From assembly GCF_902150065.1 (NCBI RefSeq), contig NC_043982.1:6146187-6210186 (forward strand): a stretch of 64,000 bases of DNA. Reading direction: 5' to 3'. Positions within the stretch are counted from its first letter, which is position 1; the number at the start of each line of letters is the position of its first letter. The stretch comes from Myripristis murdjan. Taxonomy: Eukaryota > Chordata > Actinopteri > Holocentriformes > Holocentridae. Position numbers and translations under genes: made by a program. Below, in pieces: positions 33,083 through 45,070 of this stretch. Under the pieces are notes generated by a model that saw nothing but the letters and a program-made list of their open reading frames with translations, did not search any database and was not told the DNA's origin.

Positions 33083-33170
33083 GACATGTCCTTCAGTGTG
33101 TTAGAGCCGCTGTGCTGTACTCAGCTCTCCAAGCATGCTGCAATAGTGACAGTCTTTCTCCATTCAACAG
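33083..33170 (+). other. ripor1: ripor1 5' exon containing an upstream ATG
   Basis: The segment is bounded by a good acceptor (TAACTGCAG) and donor (CAACAG then GTGAGC). It contains an ATG at 33086 (MSFSVLEP...). Spliced to the next exon at 33280, this frame runs past the main start at 33323 in a different phase, so it would act as an overlapping upstream ORF. Confidence 0.5.
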
Positions 33171-33322
33171 GTGAGCAGTGCTCTCTCACTCTCTCTTTAT
33201 CTCTTTAAGCACTCAAAGTATGAAGGCCATTATTATATTAGCTAGAAATGATCCCATCCTTTATCTCTTTGTCCTTCAGCACTGTACGCTCCTAGAGAAA
33301 AGTGCCTTCTAAGGGAAGCAGG

Positions 33323-34186
33323 ATGTTCACAGGCTCCACCAAACTCCCACCCACTAAAACCCCGCAGCCTGAGCGGCTGGATGAAGTGTACGCTGCCCTG
33401 CGCAGAGGTTTACAGTGAGTAAACACATCTGAGGCGCCGTCTGCACTGATTACAGTGGACCGCTGCCAGATGAAACATCACTCAGCTAATAGGAAGTGGC
33501 TCCTTTTGGACGTCAAAACCAAGTCACTGTGATGTTTTTTTTTTTTCTTTGGTTGTCAGGTCATATCTGCAGGTCCACCAGCTGGAGCTGGACAGTCTGG
33601 GTCAGCAGATCAGAGAAAACAAGAGGAATGGTCGTTTGGTGAGAACACATGTGGTTAAACCAGTTACACAAATACTGCCAGTCAACTAGTGCCAGCCAGC
33701 TGTTCCATCCCAGTCCTCATTCATTATGTGTTAATTTGATGCTCTGTGATGCTAACGGTGTTATTCATGTTGTTTTCTCTGCAGGGCTCCCTGTATGAGC
33801 TGGATAAGGTGAGTTTCCATCACACCTGTTGCATACTGACACCTGAGAGTAGGGCAAGGCACTTGGTGGAGATAGATCAGGAGAAGATGATTTATTAGTT
33901 TACTGAGTTATATTTGTTCCTCTTTTCCAGCAAGTGAAAGCCATAGAGAGGTTCATGCGCCGCTTGGAGTTCCACCTCAGCAAGGTGTGTATATACAGTG
34001 CACAGCAGTCAGTTGATAATTAGAATAATAATTATGATACTACAATTACTACTACTACTACTAAATTTTCTCCTAACGTTCCCCCACTGTTTCTCCTCAC
34101 TTATCTCTGTAATCCTCAGCAGCTGTTAGTGAAGAAGTAGAATTGTCTTATAAAGTGAGGCACCTGATTTCCTCTAGGATCAGTAG

Positions 34187-34234
<48 letters not shown>

Positions 34235-37200
34235 GACTACTCTGCACTATTACTGTTACTGCTACTAATACTACTACTGTTACTATTATTAGTAATACTA
34301 CTTATAATAACAACAATTATGATAGTAATCTTAATAATAATAATAATAACAGTAATAATGATAATAATAACAACAATGATATAACATAGACCTTGACTCA
34401 GGTGAATGTTGCGCGAGGCTATGGTTGGTCCAAGACTGCGTTATTTGGAATCCCACCAGAGTTGTGGGCAAAGATTCGGTCACATGGTTAAGGTTATGGT
34501 TATGATTTGGTGAGGGCCTCTGTCATGGCTGTTTGAGCCAATGGGCAATGTGCTAGCAAATTTGCATGACCAATCCCAGCGGTGGTGGGTGTATCTATAG
34601 TCCAATAACGTCAAAAACGATGCCAGTGCTCTGAAGTGGAGCCAGGGCACTGCTGGGTTTCATGCGAGCCGTCTAATCAGGGACTAATTAGTGAGTCACA
34701 CCTGGCGTGGCAGGTGACTGCAGCTAATTAGCCGGTAAGATGGAAAACAAGTGGTTCTCTGGGCCAGGAGGACCTGGATTGAAAACCACTGTAGCATGGC
34801 GTTTAAATCTCTGTAATATTTGCCTGCTCAGGTGGAGGAGCTGTATGATGCGTATTGTATACAGCGGCGGCTGCGTGATGGAGCAAGTAAGATGGTGGCA
34901 GCCTTCAACTCCACCACGGGGAGCAGGGAGGCACGGGAGAGCCTGAGCGAGGCCAATAAGGGCTACAGGGAATGCACAGAGGTGAGGAAGAAACTTTAAA
35001 AAGAATCATTTTGAAAATATTATTATTTCACCCCACCAGATGACATTTCACTTCTCCTCTAAAGCTGTTCTGTAGGACAGTAGTGGTGCTATCTTCCTCT
35101 CATTGACACTCAGTGCTGGATACTGACTGGATGCTCCAAATACCTCCTCCAAAGACAGTTATTGTTACGAATATTAGCTCAAGGAAATATTAGCTAGAGG
35201 GGAAGTGAAATAATATTTCTTTTTTCAGAATGAGTTGAAACATCCCGTTAAATCTTGTTTGTGTAGTGTAACCACGTACATTCATTGTGGTTCTCAGGGA
35301 CTTGTTATTTATTTATTGCTAAAAAATAAATTTTAAACCATATTTTAAAAGCATCCCAGATCATTACTTATTCATAAGCTACTTCTCTGGCTCTCTCCTC
35401 ACCTGCAGCACATGTGTTCACTTGAAAGTGAACTGGAGAGCCAGATGGGAGAGTTTCACATTAAGATGAAGGGTGAGTGACTTTGTCCAACCATGTGACT
35501 GTCCATGTGATGTCTCACCAGACCTAGTCTTATTGTCCTGTCCATCTCGGATGTTTCAGGTCTTGCTGGCTTCGCACGGCTCTGTGCTGGTGACCAGTAT
35601 GAGGTCAGTAATGTGCATGCGTACACACAGATTTTGCTCTCTGGAGTCCGTGGTCACATGATTCACGTCGGCTGCTTTCTGACCCCAACAGGTCCTAATG
35701 CGCTACGGCCGGCAACGCTGGAGGCTGCGAGGCCGTGTGGAGGTCAGCAGCAAGCAGATATGGGACAGTGAGGAGTACATCTTCCTGCCTCTCATCACAG
35801 AACTGCTGTCTATCAAGGTGAGAAAACTAGGTCTGAACCTGAACCAGCAGACATTCATGAAAAACATTAGACTTGGAGATTATCAGAGTAAAAAAATAAA
35901 AAACAAAAAATAACAAGTACAATTTATGAACTTTCTGAATAAAACTTGTCTATGTGTAAAACTCACTAAAACTTAATAGGTGACAAAAAATAGAATTTTT
36001 TTTTTAGGGAAGGTTTTTGGCTATTTTCATTGAATGCCAACTTCACCACAAGATAGCTGTGTCTCACAAACCATAACACTGTCTTCGCAACCCATGCTGA
36101 AAATGTATGGGATTATTTTGAGTGAAATAATCTGAACTCATGTTGTTGTAACAGTCTGCTAACATGATTCATTTGTGCAGCAAGAGTTAGCTGAGAATAT
36201 AGTGAAAAAATGATGTAAATGTAATTGTAAAATAATTTTGGGTTAGGGTTAGGGTTTGTATCATATTTGTCCCAAATATATGCACCTGCTCCAGTCATAT
36301 ACATTTTTAAAAAGTCTTTTACTAAAAATAAATTAAAACTAAATATGTGTAAGAATAAAAAATGAGATCAATATTAAAAAAGCATCCCAAACCCACATGG
36401 AAAAAAAAGTTGGTCTAAGGTGTCGGCAGACTGTTGCCCTTGTTGAATTTCCGAGCTCAGAGCTGCTGCTTACTGTGCTTACTGTCCATTGTGGTTGCCC
36501 AGGTAACAGAGCTGAAGAGCCTGGCCAATCACGTGGTGGTGGGGAGCGTGTCCTGCGAGATGCTCGACTTGTTCTGCCCGCTTCCCCAGACGCTCGCTGT
36601 GGACATCAACGACCTCGGGACAGTCAAACTGAACCTGGAGGTCACCTGGAGGTGAGCGTCTCCTCCACTGACTCTTATTTATTACCTCACAATCTTGTTA
36701 CATTTTCTTTGACCTGCTTTGCCCTGAAAAGAAACAACTTTTTTTAGGCATATGAATAAAAAAATCTGAAGTATTTAAAGGTCCACTTTGTCTTCTCGTC
36801 AGCAGTTGTGATTGAATCTGCTCATCACAAATATTGGTTGCATAAGTGCGTTCAGAATACGCTTTGGTGGCTTAGAAGTCAAGGCTAAACCTAGTTCATG
36901 TGCATGTTCTAACAAAAAACTACTCACTTACTGAGTGCTGGATTCTGGCTGGGTGCTCCAAATGCTAACTGTTAGCCTCCTGCCATTGCAGATGACTTCC
37001 TCCCAGCTAACATTCTGAAAAATAACCGCTTTAATTCACTCAAAGAAAGTTTAACGAGTCGCTTTCTGAAGCTAAAATGCACAGACGACTACCGAGTGCA
37101 AATGAATGATAGCTTTGCTCAAATTACTGTTTATAACTGTATTTTTCCTGTTACCAACATTCAGAAAGATCCGGTAACTTCTGCACATCCTGTATCCCTC

Positions 37201-40200
37201 CACACTAGAGAAGCAGCAGCAGTAACCAACATTTTCTACTGTCCTACAGTACAGCTGGGAGGGGAAAGTGAAATAATGTCAACATTTTCACAATCAGTGA
37301 ATTACCCCTTTAACCCCCTGCTGGAGGGAGCTGCTTAGTTTATGCATTATGCCCGGCTGAGTGCTTCCTCTCTTTTAGGTTATGTGCATGGAGTGTGTGT
37401 GTGTGTGTGTGTTTTTTTTTTTTCCTTTGCTCTGTGGTTTAGCTTTAAAGCCAGTCGCTGACCTGCACTGGAGGCCACCTTAGTCGGTCAGCCACTCACA
37501 ACAAAGCTGATGAGAGCTGCGGACCAGAATCTAAACATGCTTTGAAAAAATAGTTCCTTCAAAGTGCTCAAATTGTATTGTTTTCTTAGTGAATTTTAGT
37601 ATTCACAAGATGGAATAAGTCATGCGTAGCAACTTTCAAGGTTCACGGTATCAGTTTTTCCAATTTTTTTTTTCAACATGAGTGGCAGTGAATTGGTCCT
37701 GACTTCTAAGCAACCTGTGCTGATTCTGCACACACACATGCAACCAATATTTGTCACAGACACATACAATTATGACTGTTGAAGAGAAGTGTGATCCTTT
37801 AATGTTTGTTGCAGGCAGCTTTCATCCTTTATGTCACTTGGATGTCTGTATTTTCTTTTTTTTTTTTTTTTCTTTTTTTTTTTAGCCCATTTGATAAGGA
37901 TGACCAGACATCGACCACCAGTACTGTCTCCAAACGGCTGTTATCCAATCAGAGTCCGCCTGATACGCCCTCTATGCGGGAGCAGGTGTTCTATGTGAGT
38001 CACATGACCAGAGAATATCCAATCTCATTTTGACTGCTAACAGCAACCCCCTTCACCCGCTGCTGTACCACCAATTTGTAGTTTGTGTAGGGTTTGTAAT
38101 ATGCAGTTTTACATTGCAAATATGTGTTTTTTTTTGCCATTTATCTTAACTGATGGCAGTTATTACTTTCATTTTACCGGCTTGTTCTGTTTCAGCTGCT
38201 CCCCAACTGCTTTGTCTGTAGTGGTAGTGATGTGTGTGAGGGCATTCGAGGAGGAGTGTGCTCTAGGATGTGCGGTCGCGATAGAGATGTGCCCAACACG
38301 AGGAGAGCAAATCCCCACATGAATGATAGCAGTAGAGAGATGTGTGAGACCAGCGGTGTGTATGAACAGAGCTGTGGTCCTTGTAGCTGTTTAATAGTGG
38401 TTGAGTAGCGCTCCAATTTGTCCCTCCTCTTCCTCACCCCGCTGAAGAGCGTGCCGCGCGGCAGGGCCCGACACAGCCGCTCGCTGCTGGAGCTGTTCCA
38501 TGACACCTTGACGGACAGGACAGCTTCGTTACACTGTGACTTCACCAGCACTGCACCCCGATTCACCTGTTTACAGTCGGTGTGTTGGCTCGTAGTCGTA
38601 GTGTAGTGTGATGAGTACTCCGCTGATCAAACCAAAAACATCCAATGGAAGCAATCAAAATCATCATCATAATAATCATGATGGTCATAACACATCTTTC
38701 TGGAAGCCCTTGTTGAGTTGCTTTACAGAACGCAGTAAAGCAAGTCACTGTAATAATGACATCAGTTTAACTGAAAGAGGTAAAGACAGACAAATAAACC
38801 AGTGAAACGCTCACTGACTGATAGTCGGAGGGCTCATTTGAGCAGTCACCGTCACTGGGACAAGATTCCAGCAACACTTGCAAAACTAAGATCACACTTT
38901 TCAGCACATGGCAGGGAATTACAGATACCTGGTTAGGTAAAGGCAATTGCATTCGTATAATACAGATGCATTTCTAGTGCAGAAACAGTAGCCCTCTTTA
39001 AAGAATAAACTTAGGCAAAATGAATTTTAAACTGTTGTCATACAGATTGCTAAAATGGGCACTCCTACTAACATTCAGTGACCACTTCATGGTTTTATTT
39101 TTTATTTTTAAGTCTTGAGTGGTAGAGCACTTGAAAGCCACACAAAGAAGGACACTAAAACAAAGAAAGCAAAGCATATTAAAATAACTCTAATGTACTA
39201 ATGTGTTTTTAGAAGTTCCTCAGACAAGTCATTCCAGTTTAGGGATCCTGGTAGCAAAAGTTAGATGGGTGATGATCATCTACACTTTTGATATATAGTC
39301 TAATATCATGATTATATGCTATAATTGTCTCTAATACTCTATATTATATATTGTCGATAATAATTTATAATATCTATATTGTCTATAATAGAAGTTCAGA
39401 AAAGTGGATCTCTTTATTGTAATTAAGCCTTTAAACCAGTAAGACAACACTTATCATCACGAAATTCTGATAATCACAACCCCAGATGATATCTGGTCTC
39501 ATATCAATGAATCACCCAGCCCTAATGAAAACTCTTCATAGAATAATGATATGTTAATCTGACTGAGTCTGTCTGTCTGTCCTCTCTAGTCTCTGCTGAA
39601 GAGACAGGGAGAGCTGGAGAACGGGACCGTCTGGTCCAACTCCTCTGAGTCCTCTGACGACTCGTCCAGTCCAGCCTTGGCTCACCACACCCAGAGGCTG
39701 ACGGCCTCCAACACGCTACAGACCACGCCCACCGCTCAGCTGTCCTTCACCCCTCACCAGCCTAGCACCTCCACGCCGTCGCTCTCATCCAATCAAGAGG
39801 AGGACGAGCCAGACGCCGCTGAGGCTTTCGGCCCCATAGACTCTGGGAAGTTTCCGGTGCCCAACGGCCATCTGCAGAGCGCGAGCTCTGACAGCCACAT
39901 CGGCGACGTTAGCCAAGATTGTACTGTGACTGATGCGGCGTCGGCCCGATCAGCTGACCTCTCTGAGACCTCAGACAACCTGAGCTGCTCGGACCTTGAC
40001 GTCTCCTCTCAGCGTCCTGTGATGCTGGCAGGGAGGCCACAGGGCTTGGATCTGCCTGACAGCGGTGAGCCAGAGGTGTGTGTGTCTGCCCAGGAGGGAA
40101 ATGATGATAGACCCAAAGAGTCAGCGCTAAAGGCTGAGCCGTGTGAAGCAGCACCAGAGGACAGCACCACTGAGACGGGAGCAGACGGAGAGGCAGCGAG

Positions 40201-41646
40201 GGACCAAGGCTGCCCAGAGGAACACAGTCATCCACACCACTCCACTCCAGTAAAACATCCAGAAGATTCTCAGATTGTAAGCACGCCCCTAAGAGTGTGT
40301 GGTGCTCCTGTGTGCGTATCTGATATGCTGCCGATGGTATTCTCAAACCCCAAATTTCTGCTTTCTCCTCCACAGGCTTATCTGCCGAGTTCCTCTAGTT
40401 TCAGTCTGGAAGTTGAGACCGCCCTTGAGAGTTTTGACTTTCTCAATTGTTCTGACCTCGAGGACGAAGAAGATGAAAGTGAGGATGAGGAGGAAGAGGA
40501 GGAACAAAAGGAAGAAGAGGTGGAAGAGAAGGACGGAGAGGAGGAGAAGGACCAATGCCAAATGGAGGAAGAGCATACAGAGGAGGAAGAACAGGATAAG
40601 AACATATACACTGGAGAGAGGTGACTGTCATGTTTGTCAGATACAATGTTTAGTGTTGGGAAGTGAACACATAATAGCCTTATTTCATCAGGACTTCATA
40701 AAAGACAAATACCTGTATTATGTGTCCATTCCCATTTCATGTAATATTTTGGGCCATGAGTACGTTTGGTGAGTTTCTTCATATGGAAAATGTATTGTTC
40801 ATACAAAGAAAGCAATTTGAGCAGAAGACTAAATGTTTCCATGTAATATCTTGCTATAAATATACCAAGGAAGACTTTACACTTCCTTGATTATTGTGTA
40901 TATCTGTACCTGATGTATTTTGTTGTTATATCACTTGGTCTCTGTCAGCAGTGATGAGGAGGAGGTGGAGGGTCTAGAGATCCTCATGGAGGCTCCAGAG
41001 GGATTCAGGAACTCAGATGAAGACTGTTACTCCCATTCAGAGGTGATTCTAATGATAAACTTCATTTGTATGGTACTTTTTAAAACACAGTTACAAAGGG
41101 CTTCATGGAGAAACCAAGAAAACAACCGAAATAAACCTGAGAAAAAATGATAAAAGAAAACAATTTCCTAAGACAGTACAGGACATAAAAGATAAATTTA
41201 AAAAAATGAAAACAAAATAAAAGATGATACTGATTAGATGTTTGAACTGCTTATAGAGTTCCGCAAGGTGATTTTGTGTCAGTTTACGTATTCAGAGAAC
41301 TGAAAGCTTAATTCATTAATTTCTTTATTTTGTTTGGAAAAGTCATCAAGCGTGGAGAACCTGCAGGATTTGGGTCAGATGGAAATGCCTGAGGAGGTGG
41401 AGGACGTGGACGGGGAGGAAGAGGAAGTAGACGAGGAGGAGCAAAGCGAAGCAAAGGGAGATGAACGACATGGTGAGAGGAGGCGGACAGTAGACTGAGC
41501 TGTAGTTATTGCTATGAGAGCAGAGGTGCTCGTCTCATGTGCTGAGCATTTTGCTGATTTGCTATGATCTTTCAGAACAGGAGACATCCGCTGAACAGGA
41601 GGAGCGACCCTCCACCCCCAGCCATTTGGCCACAACTGCCTTGTAA
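33323..41646 (+). CDS. ripor1: ripor1 (fam65a): Rho family-interacting cell polarity regulator 1, short form
   Basis: RIPOR1 is a RhoA effector that controls cell polarity and Golgi reorientation. Fifteen coding exons join in frame: 33323-33414, 33560-33638, 33785-33808, 33931-33984, 34832-34981, 35409-35472, 35560-35603, 35692-35817, 36503-36651, 37886-37994, 39590-40276, 40376-40620, 40949-41042, 41343-41472 and 41576-41646, about 705 residues (human about 1,219). The N-terminal half closely follows the family: [57 protein letters not shown] and [18 protein letters not shown] Ser-rich region, a conserved ALESFDFLN block and a long Glu-rich acidic tail follow. The ARM-like C-terminal domain is absent; the protein ends HLATTAL. 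The start is supported by an in-frame TAG about 33 bases upstream in the same exon. The mammalian N-terminal RSQSFAG segment was not found. Confidence 0.92.
34177..34233. repeat. (CTAT)n/(CTGT)n microsatellite
   Basis: Tandem GTCT then CTAT tetranucleotides in a ripor1 intron, followed to about 34385 by imperfect ACT/AAT-rich low-complexity DNA. Confidence 0.9.
34660..34795 (-). repeat. Fragment of a dispersed teleost repeat
   Basis: The plus strand ends CCTGGATTGAAAACCACTG. Upstream are CTAATTAGTGAGTCACACC and AGCTAATTAG, in the order seen in a dispersed teleost repeat whose end reads CAGTGGTTCTCAATCC. Recognised from memory; the family name is not certain. Confidence 0.45.
39262..39524 (-). 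mobile_element. MITE of the GGGCTGGG...ATATCG type, in ripor1 intron
   Basis: The right end is CACCCAGCCCTA; the left end TAGATGGGTGATGATCAT is its diverged inverse. The interior has GATATATAGTC/ATATCATGAT blocks. It shares the terminal motif of the element at 50224-50566. Target-site duplication is unclear. Confidence 0.6.
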
Positions 41647-44552
41647 TGACAAAGCACAGCCAAATCATTTCCCCAGTGCACATCTGCTCATACAGTCTCC
41701 CATTTACACTGCGAGGCCTCAAGGATGTTCCACTCCCAGCTCAGACAAGCAAGCTCTGCCGTCACGGTGGAGATTGTGCGCACATAAATGTACTCGCCTC
41801 GTCCTGACCAAGAATGATAAACCACGGGGGCCTCCGCGCCGCAGTCCCTCCTCTCTAAAGTACACATCCTCATGCCTCCAAACTTTACGATGTAGCCCGG
41901 GTTAAAGGGGAATACCACTCAAATTATAATTCAAACTGTCGCTGTCAGGTGAAAACCTTGCATTTCCAAAATATCAGTATTTTAGCAACTAAAAAGCTGT
42001 CTTGTTTTTAGCATGACAGTGCATTTCTGTGGTCGTCCCACGGGCTTTGAAGGGGTTTCATAATAAGCCCTGGAGGTTGGGAGCATGTAATCCTTCAGTT
42101 GCAATGAAAAGCATGAAAGACACCATAATTGGAGTTATAAGGTTTTCACCAGACAGCAATCAAACGTTAAGGCTGCATGGGGTTACAGCCCAGGATAGTC
42201 CATTTGTGGACATGAATGACTCTCAAGCCTCAGTATAATACAAAATATTGAGGATAGTGATTTGCAGTGTCACAGCCTGGAGCTGCGTTGTTGACAGCAG
42301 CTGGGAAACTAAACTTCAGACAAAACACGTGATGTTCTTCTGACGTTCTATTCTTCAAATGAATACAATCACCTCCAAATCACCAAGAAAATCAGTTTTA
42401 GAGGTTATTACCACAGGGGACAGGAAAAACATTTCATTGGTGAAATTCAGAGGCGTTAGACCTTGTAAGCCACTTCAGGGGTTGTGTCGAGTAAATTAGT
42501 AAAGGATATATACACTTAGACTCTTGAAGGCTAGGACTGCCTAATAATCTCTGCTGAAAATCTCTTTGCATCTTTCCATCAGGCAAAAAAATAAAATAAA
42601 AAATACATTGTGGTCCAATGTTTACAAACATAAAACAATTTGCAATTTCAAACTATATTTAAACCTGCATGTTTAGCTGTCTCACACTGCCAGTGTGCGT
42701 GTATCATAAGCTCAGTTGATCAGTTTTAAGCGTGTTAACTTGTCTTCAATCCAATGAAGCTATTGAGTCTGTAGTTGTGTCAAAGTGTTGCCTCACAGGG
42801 GCGCTATACTCTTTCTGCATTATGCTTTAAATTGATCTCCAGAGCCTCTTCATTCAGAAAGTGCCTCACGTTGACAGAAATGTAGGGTTTGAAATGAATT
42901 AATGCCATGAATGAGAGGAGTGTGAACATTGGCAAAGATGATACAGTGTTTATTTTCTGAATTACTTACAGAGTGTGCACAATAAGAGAATTACTCACTG
43001 TTTCATATAAAGTATTGTATATGTTCTGAAATGTTTAAAATTTAAATGTTTATGTTCAGAAATGTTTAAACTTTATAAAGGTTTTCTTTAAAAATACCCG
43101 TGTGTATTGTGTGTTTGAATGAATCAGCAGGGTGTGTTTGGTTTGGTGAAATTCAGACTGTGACAGTGTGAGGTGCAGAGGAGCTGTAGGGGCGAGGTAA
43201 ACACCACGACACCGAGAGAAGTGAGCCGCAGGGAAAAAATAGCATTGGCGGAATCTGTTAGTGGAATATTTGAACATGGTGGATGTAATGGGATTTAAAA
43301 TAAATACTAAGTTGTGTTTGGCTGGGTTAAACAAAAAGTGCTATTTGGATTCCAGGGGAAAGAACTGTATTTCAGAAGGATACCAAGGGACTCCAACATG
43401 TAATAAAACACATTTTTACTGAGACAAAAGCCCCTGCAAATCATATACAGAGGGTTCAGGGTCGATCATTGTTGATCCACATCCGCTGGCTTTTCTCATG
43501 TTTTTACATCTCAGTGATATTAAAAAAAAAAAAAAAAAGAACAACAACAACAGAAGAAAACATGTTCAGGTCATTTGTCTGCATTATGGCAAAATGCCAG
43601 CAAGCGATCCTCCTCTTCTCTGTAGTGAAAGGCATTTTATTAAAAATCATTTTATAATTAAGTTAACAAACAGTGGGGAAACATTCCCTAAAACCACACA
43701 CAATCATGGTAAAAACACTGAGACATTTGCATTTGTAAAACTGACAATGAATCACCCCTAACCAGTGAATTAACAAATTGCAACTTACATTCCTCTCCAG
43801 TTCACATTGCCCTTGAAATGCTAAAAACTGCAGTGCACTGTAATCAACAACAGAATATAACACTTGCTTTGTGCATTTATCCAAAACACCTTACAGCACC
43901 ATGAAATCAAACACACATGACCCCCAAGAGAACAAAACCCTTCCCCTGACAGTCAGTATGGCTGACTCCCTCCAGCTACAATAGGCAGCACAACAACCAC
44001 TCCCAATTCAGTGCAATTAAACATCAAATAAAACAGCATTACTCTAAAATTAGTAAAAAAAATCTGTAGTTCATCTTCCATTTCTCTTCATGTTGTTACA
44101 TTTCTCTGGAAAAAAAAATACACACCTTTTTAAATGTTAATCCTCACATGGAATGGGATATGCTCTAGTTAGTGGGTGTCGACACAGTTTGATGTTTAGC
44201 CTTCATGCTCTTCTTATTTCGGTTGTAAAGAGGCACAATCACTGATGTGTTCAGTGCATATGATGGGTTTTAATTGGAGTGGATCAGTTTGATCAACTGT
44301 TTTTTTTTTTCAAATGATCAAATAAACTAAATTACATATGACCATTTAGAATATTGCTTAGCCTTAAGGTCATCTTCACACTACTCCATCTTCAGTACTG
44401 AGCCAAGATATAGGGAGAGGTTATATAGGGAGACAAAAAATGGGGGGAAGATGACAAATAATTAACATAACGAGCTACAAACCAAAAGAAAGTTTACCGA
44501 AATGGGAAGGTTTACATTCGTGGGAAATGTCCCCTGAATGATTTTGAATAAA
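41647..44552 (+). other. ripor1: ripor1 3' UTR region and convergent spacer
   Basis: About 2.9 kb of AT-rich DNA without coding exons, ending with a candidate AATAAA at 44547-44552; earlier AATAAA copies occur near 42590. It faces the vrk3 3' end, so transcripts could overlap. It was searched for exons of the missing RIPOR1 C-terminal domain and none was seen. Confidence 0.5.
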
Positions 44553-44812
44553 GCTGTGATAAAGCTGTGAAATTAAACTTGTCTGTCTGCACTGAAGCCT
44601 CATAGTTTACAATCTTGACAATCGTACATACAGTGACACAGAGTAAGAACAAAATAGTTAAAATACATCACTGTCTCGACAGCAAAAGCTGAAATACTGC
44701 TTGAGATAGTCTCTTGATGTAAAGTCACAGTGACTTCACGCATTACCTAAGACCCAGGCTGTGTTCTGTAAATGTTGGGGTCCATGTGCAGACAGGAGTT
44801 GTGTGTTCTCAC

Positions 44813-45026
44813 CTACAAGCTGAGCGGCTGCTCCAGCGCCCCACCCAGCTGCTGTAAGGCTGCACAGAGGCCAGCCTTCAGAGCTGCGTAGTCAGGCTGC
44901 TCGGAGTACTGCAGAGCCATCACTTCACCCAGGTAGGCCTGCAGCGCCCCTGCAACACCACACAGCCTTGTACTCACTTGTCATCTGTTCTGTTCAACTT
45001 TATTAGCCCAACAGGCTACAAGAGAT

Positions 45027-45070
<44 letters not shown>

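Noticed and set aside
36241-36256. Telomere-like TTAGGG repeats
   Set aside because: Only about two and a half copies are present, and similar short runs occur elsewhere in the window (17403, 57180). This is too short for an interstitial telomeric tract.
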